A DNA stretch of 64,000 nucleotides from Arachis hypogaea (lineage: Eukaryota; Streptophyta; Magnoliopsida; Fabales; Fabaceae). This document shows, one piece after another, positions 9,417 to 20,698 of this stretch; position 1 is the stretch's first letter; every line of letters begins with the position of its first letter. The stretch lies in NCBI RefSeq assembly GCF_003086295.3, contig NC_092046.1, forward strand, positions 106,495,363 through 106,559,362, written 5' to 3'. The notes under the pieces were generated by a model that was not told the DNA's origin, searched no databases, and saw only the letters and a list, made by a program, of their open reading frames with translations. The position numbers and the translations under genes were made by a program.

Positions 9417-11084
9417 TGATGAGCGGATAATTTATACGCTTTTTAACATTGTTTTTAGTATGTTTTTAGTAGGATCTAGTTACTTTTAGGGATGTTTTCA
9501 TTAGTTTTTATGTTAAATTCACATTTCTGGACTTTGCTATGAGTTTGTGTGTTTTTCTGTGATTTCAGGTATTTTCTGGCTAAAATTGAGGGACTTGAGC
9601 AAAAATCAGATTCAGAGGTTAAAAAAGGACTGCTGATGCTGTTGGATTCTGACCTCCCTGCACTCAAAGTGGATTTTCTGGAGTTACAGAACTCGAAATG
9701 GTGCGCTTCCAATTGCGTTGGAAATTCGACATCCAGGGCTTTCCAGCAATATATAATAGTCCATACTTTGGCCAAGAATAGATGACGTAAACTGGCGTTC
9801 AACGCCAGCTTTCTACCCAAATCTGGCGCCCAGCGCAAGAAAAGGAGCCAAAACCAGAGTTGAACGCCCAAACTGGCCCAAAAGCTGGCGTTCAACTCCA
9901 AGAAGGACCTCTACACGTGCAACACTCAAGCTCAGCCCAAACACACACCAAGTGGGCCCAGGAAGTGGATTTATGCATCAATTACTTACTCATGTAAACC
10001 CTAGTAGCTAGTTTATTATAAATAGGACCTTTTACTATTGTATTAGACATCCTGGATCCTGGATTGTATTTTGATCCTGTGATCACGTTTTGGGGGCTGG
10101 CCATCTCGGCCATGCCTGGACCTTTCACTTATGTAATTTTAACGGTAGAGTTTCTACACTCCATAGATTAAGGTGTGGAGCTCTGCTGTTCCTCAAAGAT
10201 TAATGCAAAGTACTACTGTTTTCTATTCAATTCATCTTATTTCGCTTCTAAGATATCCATTCGCACCCAAGAACCTGATGAAGGTGATGATTATGTGTGA
10301 CGCTCATCACCATTCTCCCCTATGAACACGTGCCAGACAAACACTTCTGTTCTACATGAAATAAGCTAGAATGAATATCTCTTAGATCTCCTAACCAGAA
10401 TCTTCGTGGCGTAAGCTAGAATGATGGCGGCATTCAAGAGAATCCGGAAAGTCTAAACCTTGTCTGTATTCCGAGTAGGATTCAATGATTGAATGACTGT
10501 GACGAGCTTCAAACTCGCGATTGTTGGGCGTTAGTGACAGACACAAAAGGAGGGTGAATCCTATTCCAGCATGATCGAGAACCGACAGATGATTAGCCGT
10601 GCTGTGACAGAGCATGTGAGCATATTTTTCATTGAGAGGAGGGGATGTAGCCACTGACAACGGTGATGCCCTTGCATAAAGCCAGCCATGGAAAGGAGTA
10701 AGACTGATTGGATGAAGATAGCAGGAAAGCAGAGGTTCAGAGGAACGAAAGCATCTCTATTCGCTTATCTGAAACTCTCACCAATGATTTACATAAGTAT
10801 TTCTATCCCTATTCTATTAACTATTATTCGAAAACACCATTATCAATGTATATCTGCCTAACTGAGATTTGCAAGGTGACCATAGCTTGCTTCATACCGA
10901 CAATCTCCGTGGGATTCGACCCTTACTCACGTAAGGTATTACTTGGACGACCCAGTGCACTTGCTGGTCAGTTACACGGAGTTGTGAACCATGGTCTTGG
11001 CATCATGTTTTTGGCGCCATTACCAGGGAAAGAAAGAGCAATGAATTTTACATAATTAAAGTGTAATCACGATTCCGCGTACCA
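9417..11084 (+). repeat. Element A 3' LTR
   Basis: 1,668 bp, TGATGAG to GTACCA, nearly identical to the 5' LTR, with a TATA box at 10017-10024. Small differences include 3-bp and 2-bp indels near 10467 and 10709. The target duplication follows. Confidence 0.95.
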
Positions 11085-11422
11085 GTAACTTTATAATATC
11101 ATTCAAGCATCTTCTAATACTAATATAATGATAATATTATACTATTATCTCTCTTCTCTCATGAGTCGAGTCCGGTTCGTCAAACTGAGACTATTTACAA
11201 AAACTAGAATCAGAACTCCTAACCGATACAGTTCAAAAACTAGGTTCTTCGCGATTGCGTTGTCGGGCTTGTCTCAACTAAGGTCCTGAGTTAAAGATAA
11301 TATAATGACAATGAGGATTGAGATGCTTGATGATACAGAAGAGGTGTTCCCTTTACTAATCTTCCAGAGAAATCCGTGTCTTCAGAAAAGATCTTGCGTA
11401 CTCGAAAATTAGGGTTGTTACA
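11085..11422 (-). repeat. Element B 3' LTR, first part
   Basis: Starts on the minus strand at 11422 with TGTAACAACCCTAATTTTCG and matches 15328-15665 closely. It is cut at the element A target site (GTAAC). Confidence 0.9.
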
Positions 11423-11438
11423 TTCTACCCTCCTAAAA
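11423..11438 (-). other. Element B polypurine tract
   Basis: Minus strand TTTTAGGAGGGTAGAA directly before TGTAACAACC. An identical tract is at 22414-22429 on the plus strand in C. Confidence 0.85.
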
Positions 11439-11857
11439 GAAAATTTTGCCCTCAAAATTTCAGCCGCGTGCAAGAATTCATTTTCAAGCGGTCTATATCC
11501 TTCAAGCTGTCCTAACGAAGAGATCGGTTTGTTCCTTACAGCATCCAAATCTCACACAGCCATAGCCATGAAGATCATAACAACTATGAAGATAGCTGTG
11601 GCTCACGTCGATTTGTCTTTTGGAGCTCGATTAAACCATGTCTATTCACAGTCATTGAGGTCTTATCCGCACCAAAGAATCAACATTAAGGTGATCAGTT
11701 TTAATATCTCAAGCTAGGCACGAACATTGCCAAAATGAGCACTCATAGACATTCATGCCAAATGTATCTTGAAGATACCCTAACAGCATGAGACACACAA
11801 GCAGAGTATGCAATGAAGCATAGTCAGTCCACTCCCCAGGCTCTACTGGGAACGAAC

Positions 11858-11870
11858 TGCTCTGATACCA
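11858..11870 (-). other. Element B primer-binding site, tRNA-iMet
   Basis: Minus strand TGGTATCAGAGCAG, complementary over about 12 nt to the 3' end of initiator tRNA-Met (GCTCTGATACCA). It lies 3 bp inside the 5' LTR end and fixes the orientation as minus. Confidence 0.88.
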
Positions 11871-11873
11871 AAT

Positions 11874-14800
11874 TGTAACGACCCAATTTTCAGTACGCCT
11901 AGGACATACCAGAAACCGAGTGCTACCAATTTGTCATCCTAATTATTATCTATTATTTATTATATGAGCCTGATTCGTTGTTAAAAGCGTAGTTAGTTAG
12001 TGAGGTACTTTTTTTTCCTGAAAACGTTTGGATTAATAAACATAATCATTTATAATCAATTCACAAATAAAAACAGATAAAACAGTTATAAACAATCACA
12101 CATAAATACATCACAAGCAGCTAACAACATTCAGTGATCCAGCCTTTATTAGAGTATAGACTTTTAGTTAGAACACCCCTAGATATAGCTAGATAATAAC
12201 TATATACATATACATACATACAACATCCCAGGTCCTGACCTGTTCAAGAGGTCCCTAAGCTGGCACCTAGGCTAGCCTAGACTATATACTCGCCTAGTCC
12301 CTCTAAACTACTAAAGCGAGGGAAAGTGCATTCTAAGTCTTCAAAACTCAAGTCAGGTGGAACGTCACCAAAAGATGGAACATCATCTACTATTCCTCTG
12401 CACGATCAGACGTTGCCATATGACATCTCTCTGGTACCTCATCAGGTAGCCACACAACAGGAGTCTCGTACACAGGATTTAGGCTAAAATGCGCATACGA
12501 CGGGGTGCAGACATCGGCTGGTCTCATAGTATATACATATAAACAGATAAAGAGATTCACCTTAGACTCAGAAGACTACCTAGAGCGGAATTCCTCTTTG
12601 CGAAATGGTCATCAATAGATTACGGAAGGGTACTCCTGCTTCCATCTGAAGGGGGAAGGGAGAGAGAAGGGGTAAGAACTGGGGAGTTCTTAGTAGGGCC
12701 GGGGTTATTAGTTAAGTTCATTAATTTGTGTCACTTAGTAGATATATAGCAGAATACCGAGAAGTAGTGAACAGAAGATACAGATAAATAGAGAAAATAG
12801 AGAAAACAGAAAGCAAAACACAAACAAAAGAATACAAGAAAACAAAACACAGACACAGTGAATAGAATACAAACAAAGAAAGCATACATTCATTCAACAA
12901 TCATAACAGAGGAAATGCACAACCAAGTATGATGCATGTCTGTCTTATGCAGGCCATGAGCTCACGTGTCGGTTTACACCCTGCAGCCCGACATTACCCA
13001 GGAAATAGTCCTAGATATGGCTTATTCTCTGTAGTTGAACTTTGGCCTACAGAAATAACACTCCCGTAAGTGAACTTCGGCTTACAGGAATAGTCTAAAC
13101 ACAACACAACAACTTTCTGTAGGTGAACTTTGGCTTACAGAAATAACACCTCTGTAAGTGAACTTCGGCTTACAGAAAAAGTCTAATTATAGCACAACAA
13201 CTTTCTGTAGGTGAACTTCGGCCTACAGAAATAGCACCTCTGTAAGTGAACTTCGGCTTACAGGAATCACAACTCTCTGTAGGTGAACTTCGGCCTACAG
13301 GAGCAACACCCTGAGATACACAATTGATATTCACTGTAGGTGAACTTCGGCCTACAGGAATAACAACTCACTGTAGGTGAACTTGGGCCTACAGGACCTC
13401 TAGGGCCAACTGAAAAGCAGCAGATGAATATACAAATATCTCTGGAGTTGCCTTAACGCAACAAATGACCTTTCAACAGGCCCTCTGCTTGTTCTCTATT
13501 CTCTTTATCATATTACTCTTTTCACTTTGTCTTTTTACTCTGCTCTGACATCTCTGCTTAACATATGTATTTAAAGCTTATGTAAATTTTGGTATGAATA
13601 TTTAGCCTGTCCCGAGTATAGGTTCATTAAGTCTATACTGAAATAGTTTAACTTTTCATATAATACCTAACCCTATTCATAACTCAAGGACTAACTATGT
13701 TACCCTAGTTCGTTCGCTAGTCTCTGTCTGTTTTTCTGTCATTAATACTTTACAGACTTTTTCTTCGATTTTTATCTTTTCTTCAACTTCTTATCTTTCT
13801 TTTATCTTTGCCTCGCTAATATGTTCTTACCACTCCCTAAGTATTTTATGAAGGTAATTATGAGATTCTGCGCTTAAAGTTGTCTTTCTAAAGCTTTTAC
13901 AGAAAACTGCCTTTTCCGCATTATTTTATTATTTTTATGAAAATATTATTTTTAATTAAATATTATTATTTAATATTTTTTATTTTTTTTATTTTATCAT
14001 TAAATTTTCGAAAATTAACTTACTTTTACTTTTAACCTTTAAAATTCACTTTTTACCACCCATAACTTTTAATATTTCTACTTTTACCACCCTAACTATC
14101 AGAAATTACCAAACAACCCCTTAAACACCAATAATTTTACTTCCTTGCCCTTTTTAAGATCTAAGGCCTGTTCTTCATCACACTCAAAGTGTTCTTCATG
14201 TTCTTCATAAATTCTTCAGATTCTTTCTCTATTTTTACCCGTTTTTTAGTCTTTTCAGTAACCGAATTTTACTATAATTCATAATAAATTAGCAGACACC
14301 AAAACCCCATATTTTCTACATGATTTCAACACAAATTGAACCTCAATTTAAGCTTAGGGTTTCGTTTTTCCAGCTGCCCCAAGAACATGAACTTTAAAGC
14401 TTGAATTTCATCAAATTTCATTAAAATTTCACCAAATTTTCACCAAGAATCAATCATATATGCAGCCAACTTTTAGCATAGCCAAATCATACAACATTCA
14501 CAAAACTCAAACACAAATAATCAAATTTAATTTCGTCACACCCTACCTGGTTTTGCTACTCCTAATTCAGTTAGACTTTCAGGTGGTCCTTTAGCACTTT
14601 TTCCTCCTAAATCACATCAAGAACAACTTTAAATCCAAAAACTCTCAACTAACCAAATCTCCCTCAGCACGTTAGGAGGTGATTTCCAACCTTAGACTTG
14701 CTGGAAAGTCACGTTTCTTGGCCCTCAAGTCAAGTTAAGCATGATTCCTAAGGAAGAACATCAAGAAAACACATGTTTAAGCATGTTTCCTTGAAAACTG

Positions 14801-15665
14801 AATTGAAAGGGGAAAGGAACAGCCATCTCACCTTATTTCCAGCCTTGATAAGTTACATGGTTATGTAGAGAAAGAAGAAAGGATCATTTTGGTGAAATCG
14901 GAGTTTTAATTTGAGTTTTAGTTCAGAAGAAATCAAGCTTTGAAGATTAAGAGTTCATGAAAGTTTCTCTCTTTTCTCTCTTGTTATTTTCGGCCAAAGG
15001 GAGTAAATGACCAGCCTTGGAGTATCTTGGGGGTGTAAGGTGAGTTGTGATTGGTTGGCTTGGAGGTGGGTTAAAATAATATTAAAATGTCTCAGGTGTA
15101 TAACTACTAAAACTAGATGTATCGGAACACTTGTAAAAACATCTCTAAAAATTATTTTTTGAGCTACTAGCTTAAATGACACTAGTAACATATTTATTAT
15201 GAGAATAAAACATGTATAATGAGGCCTTAGCATTGCTAAAGTCATCAGAGAGTGCCGGTGCTAAGCTGCACCAGTAAACTGTGAACCCGGTTAAACCGAT
15301 TTCCTGTTTTTAACTAAAACAGACCAGGTAACTTTATAATATCATTCAAGCATCTTCTAATACTAATATAATGATAATATTATACTATTATCTCTCTTCT
15401 CTCATGAGACGAGTCCGGTTCGTCAAACTGAGACTATTTACAAAAACTAGAATCAGAACTCCTAACCGATACGGTTCAAAAACTAGGTTCTTTGCGATTG
15501 TGTTGTCAGGCTTATCTCAACTAAGGTCCTGAGTTAAAGATAATATAATGACAATAAGGATTGAGATGCTTGATGATACAGAATAGGTGTTCCCTTTACT
15601 AATCTTCCAGAGAAATCCGTGTCTTCAGAAAAGATCTTGCGTACTCGAAAATTAGGGTTGTTACA
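11874..15665 (-). repeat. Element B 5' LTR, 3.8 kb
   Basis: 3,792 bp, minus strand TGTAACAACCC to GGGTCGTTACA. It holds the nine-unit hairpin array at 13029-13394 and several AT-rich stretches. I find no credible gene. It pairs with 1-318 plus 11085-11422. Confidence 0.9.
13029..13394 (-). repeat. Nine-unit hairpin array in element B LTR
   Basis: Nine 24-bp inverted repeats at 13029, 13064, 13117, 13152, 13205, 13240, 13277, 13334 and 13371. Each has about a 7-bp stem around a 10-nt loop TGAACTTCGG or close variant. Stems alternate between CTGTAGG/CCTACAG and CTGTAAG/CTTACAG, so changes on one arm are matched on the other. Gaps between units vary from about 11 to 33 bp. The related C LTR has one hairpin at this place (34611-34636). 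Confidence 0.92.
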
Positions 15666-15975
15666 GTGGCGAATGGTGAAAAGGAGCTTGTGAGTGTGGT
15701 GGTTCGAAGTTATGTTGAGAGGATGGTCTGTAAGCACAGGGTGGGATTTGTTGGTAACTACCAGGAGGTCCACCATATCTATCAGCTTGGTATACATTGT
15801 AGAATGGTCTTTGTTCATGATATCTTGGAAAGTGTTGTTGCCTAAAGGGGTGATCAGATCCTCTAGGCTCCATCCATCTTTGATTGCGTAGACCTTGATG
15901 CATATTCCTGTTATATCTTTCACTCCTTTCAACAATATTAGAACCAAACTCAAAGCGAGAGGGTTGAGAATTCAT
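15666..15975 (-). pseudogene. Element F gag, N-terminal fragment
   Basis: From ATG 15975 (MNSQPSRFEFGSN) the frame is open for about 103 codons into the B junction. Rich in Tyr, Gln, Pro and His (for example QQHFPRYHEQRPFYN), typical of a disordered gag N-terminus. No capsid domain is reached. In-frame codons upstream of the ATG are hydrophobic by chance (T-rich leader) and are not included. Confidence 0.6.
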
Positions 15976-16074
15976 AGTAGCTAATAAAAATAAAAAGAAA
16001 AAATAAACAAAAAAATAAACAAATAAAAGAAAAATATTTACAATAACCAATAATAAGGCACACGTTTGCAGTTT

Positions 16075-16090
16075 CCCGGCAACGGCGCCA
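16075..16090 (-). other. Element F primer-binding site, tRNA-Asp
   Basis: Minus strand TGGCGCCGTTGCCGGG, 3 bp from the LTR end. It matches the tRNA-Asp 3' end over 16 nt. Confidence 0.85.
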
Positions 16091-16093
16091 TTT

Positions 16094-17563
16094 TGAAGAG
16101 AGAACTTTTACGTGGTCTAGAAATTTGCAGATAAATCCTCGTTGCAGGTATAGCTTCTAAACCAACAAAAGTCCTTTCTTACAAACGTTTTGGTTGTCAC
16201 AAGTAACAAACCCCTTTAAAATTGATAACCGAAGTATTTAAACCTCGGGTCGTCTTCTCAAGGAACTGCAGGGAGGTGTTCTTATTATTGGTTATGAGTT
16301 TTGTAAATTGGGGGTTTCGAAAGTAAGGAACAAGTAATTTAAATGACAAATAAAATAAGTAAATAACTGTAAAATAAACTCTTGGCAAGGTATGAGAATT
16401 TGGAACTCCTATCCTAGTTATCCTTATCAATGGTGATGAGAATTGAGTTTTAATCCCACTTATTTAGCCTTTACTAAAGCAAAGGAAGGTCAAGCAGACC
16501 AATTAGTTTGATCCTCAGGTCCTAGTCAATTCCTAAGAAAGGAATAGAGTTATTGAAGTTCAATTCAATTAGAAAAGACAAAAATTATCAATCACGTTGA
16601 GTTTGATAACTCATGAGTTACCAATTACTTAACCAAGGCCAAAAGGGGAAAAGTAAACTTACTCGAATAAAAATATCTTCAGATTGGAAGCAACAGTAAC
16701 ATAAATAAAAGGAAGCAATCATAAACTGAAATACCTCAAATAGCATTAATTGAGAGAATCATATGTAACATGGAAGAGTTCATAAATTAATTTGAGAAAA
16801 TAATTAAAAAGAAACATTGAACCTGATAAAAAGAGACAATCATGAAAGCGAGAAAAATCCTAATTTCTAGTCCTAAGAGAGAGAGAGAGGAGAGAACCTC
16901 TCTTTAAAAACTACATCTAAATCATGAAAAGTGAATAATCGAATACGTCCCTATGAATAGACGCATTCCCCCACTTTATAACCTCTGATCTGTGCTTTTT
17001 GGACTTGGATCTGGGCCAAAAAGGGTTTCAGAAATCGCTGGGAGCATTTTCTGTAATTTCTGGTGCGTGGCGTCTGTCACGCGTCCGCGTGGGTCATGCG
17101 GTCACATCATCTGGAGTTTTCTTTATCACGCGTTCGCTTCGGTCATGCGTCCACGTCATCTGTGTTCTGCTTAAGGCGCACATCCGCATCAGTCACGTGT
17201 TCGCGTTGCTGCTTTTTCGCGCTAGGCATGCGGCCGCGTCGTCCATGCGTTCGCGTCGTTGCCAGTTTCTTCAAAAACTCCATTTTGTTCTTTCCTTCCA
17301 TTTTTGTATGTTTCCTTTCCATCCTTTAAGTCATTTCTGCCTTAGAAGATCTGAAACTACTCAACACACAAATCACAGCATCGAATGGTAATAAAGGGTA
17401 ATTAAAATAATTATTTTTAAAGCATAGAAAACATATTTTTCACATATATCACATAATAAGAAAGGAAAAGTAAAACCATGCAATTTACATGAATAAGTGG
17501 GTGAAAGTTTGAATAAATCACTTAAATTGAGCACAATATATATTATAAAATATGGGTTTATCA
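16094..17563 (-). repeat. Element F 5' LTR
   Basis: 1,470 bp, minus strand TGATAAACCCATATTTTATA to CTCTCTTCA. It includes CACGCGTCCGCG and CATGCGTTCGCG-type CpG repeats at about 17078-17265, and an AG microsatellite at 16877-16896. Confidence 0.83.
17078..17265 (-). repeat. ACGCGT-like CpG array in F LTR
   Basis: Degenerate repeats such as CACGCGTCCGCGTGGGTCA and CATGCGTCCACGTCAT. Open frames across it on the plus strand are products of the repeat and are not genes. Confidence 0.7.
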
Positions 17564-17875
17564 GCGTGCATGTCCAAAATCCAAATCTTTAATTTGTTCC
17601 ATGCTCGTTCCCCTCATGCATGCTTCCTTCACTCCTCTTAGCCACTTTTTGCCCTATAACTTCTAAAACCACTTAACAAACAGATCAATGCATCAAATGG
17701 TAGTAGAGGAGAATTACAATATATCAATTTTGTTGCAAAAGAGGCATATTTTCATCTATGAGGTAAAATGGGGAAGGAACACAAAATTATGCAGTTTTAT
17801 ATGAATAAGTGTGGAAGATCATTGATAAAACCCTTAGATTCTATACATGATAAACCCTAAAAACAGGGTTTATCA
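17564..17875 (-). repeat. LTR fragment G
   Basis: 312 bp that starts on the minus strand at 17875 with TGATAAACCCT and is related to the F and J LTRs. It is cut on the left by element F. The first 28 bp form a perfect inverted repeat (TGATAAACCCT, loop, AGGGTTTATCA; 17848-17875). It is inserted in the gag of H. Confidence 0.75.
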
Positions 17876-18179
17876 TCCATGAAACTTGCAATTATGCTGC
17901 ATTAGAGAAACTAATTGAGGCTTAAGCTCAAAGTTGTTTGCTCTAATTGCAGGAATTGAGATGCTTCTTCCATAAAAGTCAGAAGTTGGTGCAGTAAAGT
18001 CACCAAGCATCTTCCTTGCATCTCCAACATGTTGTTGGGTTCGGCTGCCATGTCTTCTTCTTTTTCAAAAATTTCTGTAAGGTCCTCTCCAGAGTGTTGT
18101 GCTTTAGCTTCCTCTTTAGAGTCCTTTCAGGTTCAGGATCAGCTTCAACAAGAATGCCTTTATCCTTGTTCCTGCTCAT
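17876..18179 (-). pseudogene. Element H gag, N-terminal fragment
   Basis: Begins at ATG 18179 (MSRNKDKGILVEADPEPERT), homologous to the gag start of A and D. The frame breaks after about 25-40 codons, and homology to the D gag then continues in other frames to the G junction. Broken and incomplete. Confidence 0.78.
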
Positions 18180-19340
18180 ATGAAAAAGAAGAGAACGGAA
18201 AAGAAGAGGAATCCTGTATGTCACAGTATAGAGATTCCTTTATGTGAGTAGAAGAATAGAAGAATAGAAGAATGAGGTAGAGAGAGAATAAGAAGAATTC
18301 GAACACAGAGAGAGGGAGAGGGTTCGAATTATGAGTAGAAGAGAAGTGTTAGTAAATAAATAAATAAATAAATAGAAAGAGATGAGAGAGAAAGAGAGTA
18401 TTCAAATTTTAAAAAGAGGGAGAAGAAAAATATTTTTATTTTTTGTTTATTTAATTAAGTTAGAATTCGAATAAAAAAAGAAATAAAATAAAATTAGAAT
18501 TTAAAACAATTAGTTAATTAAAAAGAATTTTGAAAAAGTGGTTAGTAATTTTCAAAAATTAGAAGTGGAAAAGTAGTTAGGTGGTTTTGAAAAAGATAAG
18601 AAATAGTAAACTTTTTAAAATTAAAACAAACAAGTCAAGTGGTTAATTGAAAAAGATTTGAAAATAAATTTTGAGAAGATAAGAAGTTAGAAAAAGATTT
18701 TGAAATTAAATTTTAAAAAAGATATGATTGAAATTTATTTTGAAAAAGATTTGAAAAAGAAATTTAAAAAGATTTTATTTTGAAAATTAAAGTTGATGAC
18801 TTGACTAACAAGAAACTAAAAGATATGATTCTAGAAATTAAAGATTGAACCTTTCTTAACAGGAAAGTAATAAACTTGAAATTTTTTAATCAAGACATTA
18901 ATTATTAGCAAGGATTTTCGAAAATATGAAATAGAATTAAGAAAAAAAATTTGAAAATTTTATTTAAGAAATTCAAAATTGTTAAAAAATGAAAAAGATT
19001 TGATTTTTGAAAAAGATTTGAAAAGATAAAATTTTTAAATTGAAATTTTGACTTGACTAATAAGAAACAACTAAATTTTTAAAATTTTTGACCAAATCAA
19101 CTCAAAATTTCGAAATTTATGAGTAAAATAAAGGAAAGATATTATTTTTAATTTTTTTGACTTAATGAAGAAAGAGAAAAACAAAAAAATGACACAAGAC
19201 ATAAAAATTTAAGATCAAAATAAATAATGCATGCAAGAACACTTTGAATGTCAAGATGAACACCAAGAACACTTTACAGATCAAGATGACATCAAGAACA
19301 TATTTTTAAAAATTTTTAGGAAAAGAAAGACATGCAAGAG
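18180..19340 (-). other. Element H leader remnant
   Basis: AT-rich leader resembling 2720-3864 of A, with TTTTGAAAA runs and a (TAAA)n microsatellite at 18353-18374. It holds no gene. Confidence 0.75.
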
Positions 19341-20410
19341 ATTATACTCCAGAGACCCAAGAGAGGCAAGTCAAATCCGTGGATCAGAGACCCAAGAGAT
19401 TATACTCGAGCTGTCATCCATGGACTACGTTGAACATCATGTAGACCGCTTGTGGTTGTTAGGCACGCGGATCTTGGCTAAGCGAGTAACGAAGATAGTG
19501 GGTGATTGTTACGGGTCACCCCTTCATTCTGACTTAACTAAATTAAGTACGAGAGTATATCTTGGAGAAGAAGTAAGAGTGAATTGAAAGAGAAACAATA
19601 GTACTTGCATTAATTCATGAAGAACAGTAGAGCTCCGCACCTTAATCTATGAGGTGTAGAAACTCCACCGTAGAAAATACATAAGAGAAAAAGGTCTAGG
19701 CATGGCTGAATGGCCAGCCTCCTAAATGGAATAAGATCTGTTCCAAAACTAAAAGATGATAAAGTATGCGAATACAATAGTAAAAAGTGCTATTTATACT
19801 AAACTAGTTACTAGGGATTACAGAAAATAAGTAACTAAGTGCTGATAGTGCAGAAATCCACTTCCGGGGCCCACTTGGTGAGTGTTTGAGCTGAACTTTG
19901 AAGCTTTCACATGCATAGACCATTTTTGGAGTTAAACGCCAGCTTGGGTGCAAGTTTGGGCATTTAACTCCAGTTCTGGTGCCAGTTCTGGCGTTTTACG
20001 CCAGAAAAGGGTCTCTGGTGGGCATTTGGACGCCAGTTTGGGCCATCAAATCTCGGGTAAAGTATGGACTATTAGATATTGCTGGAAGACCAAGATGTCT
20101 ACTTTCTAACGCAATTGAGAGCGCGCCAGTTGGGCTTATGTAGCTCCAGAAAATCCACTTTGAGTGCAGAAGAGTCAGAATCCAACAGCATCTGTAGTCC
20201 TTTCTCAGCCTCTGAATCAGATTTTTGCTCAGGTCCCTCAATTTCATCCAGAAAATACCTGAAATTACAGAAAAAGACACAAACTCATAGTAAAGTCCAG
20301 AAATGTGATTTTTGCATAAAAACTAATAAAAATATAATAAAAAGTAACTAAAACATACTAAAAACTATGTAAAAATAATGCCAAAAAGGGTATAAATTAT
20401 CCGTTCATCA
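19341..20410 (-). repeat. Element H 5' LTR, 3' end deleted
   Basis: About 1.07 kb, ending on the right at CCGTTCATCA. Contains GGCGTTTTACGCC-type palindromes near 19935-20035, as in the other LTRs of this group. The junction with the leader near 19340 has a local duplication of GAGACCCAAGAG (19352 and 19388). Confidence 0.75.
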
Positions 20411-20698
20411 GCGTGGCACACCAAACCCTGGGTGTGCCACGCCAGTTCAAGGTTCCAGAAAGGAAGATGAAGTACACAATGGGCGTGGCACGCCAGACCC
20501 TAGGCATGCCACGCTAGTTCAATTTTCCAGAAAGGAAGATGAAGCACACAGTGGGCGTGGCACACTAGACCCTGGGCATGCCACGCCAGTTCAAGGTTCC
20601 AGAGAGGAAGATGAAGCACACAGTGGGCGTGGCATGCCAGACCCTGGGTGTGCCACGCCAGTTCAATTTTCCAGAGAGGAGAAGAAGAAGAAAAAGCC
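20411..20698 (+). repeat. Four 72-bp tandem repeats, then degenerate units to about 20890
   Basis: Unit starts at 20411, 20483, 20555 and 20627. Each unit holds GCGTGGCACGCC and GGCGTGCCACGCC-like palindromes plus a TTCCAGAAAGGAAGATGAAG segment. Because 72 is a multiple of 3, several frames stay open on both strands, which explains the apparent proteins. Confidence 0.92.

Larger units (their letters stand above)
319..11084 (+). mobile_element. Element A: non-autonomous FIDEL/Feral-like Ty3-gypsy retrotransposon
   Basis: A complete LTR retrotransposon of 10,766 bp. It starts TGATGAGCGG and ends CGTACCA, and is flanked by the 5-bp target duplication GTAAC (314-318 and 11085-11089). Order: LTR, tRNA-Asp primer site, long AT-rich leader, gag-protease, hairpin and palindrome array, ORF2, 3' region, hairpin, LTR. 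There is no RT, RNase H or integrase, so it cannot move alone. By eye the two LTRs differ by roughly 1 percent, so insertion was fairly recent. It interrupts an LTR of element B. Assignment to the peanut FIDEL/Feral group is from memory of the LTR start. Confidence 0.93.
11423..11873 (-). other. Element B residual interior
   Basis: 451 bp between the LTRs. The minus strand begins with a primer site and ends with a polypurine tract, so both replication signals remain while gag and pol are missing. Short open frames here are not recognisable as protein domains. Near the tract it reads GAGGGCAAAATTTTCTTTTA, the same as the end of chromovirus C near 22400. Confidence 0.85.
11085..15665 (-). mobile_element. 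Element B: long-LTR element with tiny interior, visible part
   Basis: Minus-strand order: 5' LTR 15665 to 11874, tRNA-iMet primer site, 451 bp interior, polypurine tract, then the 3' LTR from 11422 leftwards, split by element A and continuing at 318 to 1. LTRs are about 3.8 kb and start TGTAACAACCC. The LTR type matches the 3' LTR of chromovirus C, but B has no gag or pol. It is a large-LTR derivative with the coding interior deleted. It lies inside element F. Its outer left end is beyond the window, so its target duplication cannot be checked. Confidence 0.88.
15666..17563 (-). mobile_element. Element F: 5' end of a Ty3-gypsy element
   Basis: Minus strand: LTR 17563-16094, tRNA-Asp-type primer site, then the start of gag, cut by the insertion of element B at 15665/15666. 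The LTR type (TGATAAACC start, CACGCGT-like array) is that of element J. The rest should lie upstream of base 1. F is inserted in LTR G at 17563/17564. Confidence 0.83.
17876..20410 (-). mobile_element. Element H: truncated A/D-type element
   Basis: Minus strand: LTR piece 20410-19341 (starts TGATGAACGG), a deletion that removed the LTR end, primer site and first part of the leader, then leader 19340-18180 and gag from 18179, cut by G at 17876. Its sequence is more diverged from A and D than they are from each other. Confidence 0.8.

Noticed and set aside
13029..13394. CRISPR-like look of regular inverted repeats with spacers
   Set aside because: The spacers are short, uneven and partly similar to each other, and the array lies inside a plant LTR. 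There are no cas genes and the setting is eukaryotic.
17063..17391. Arg/Ser-rich overlapping plus-strand frames
   Set aside because: They lie in the F LTR CpG array, three frames are open at once and composition follows the repeat.
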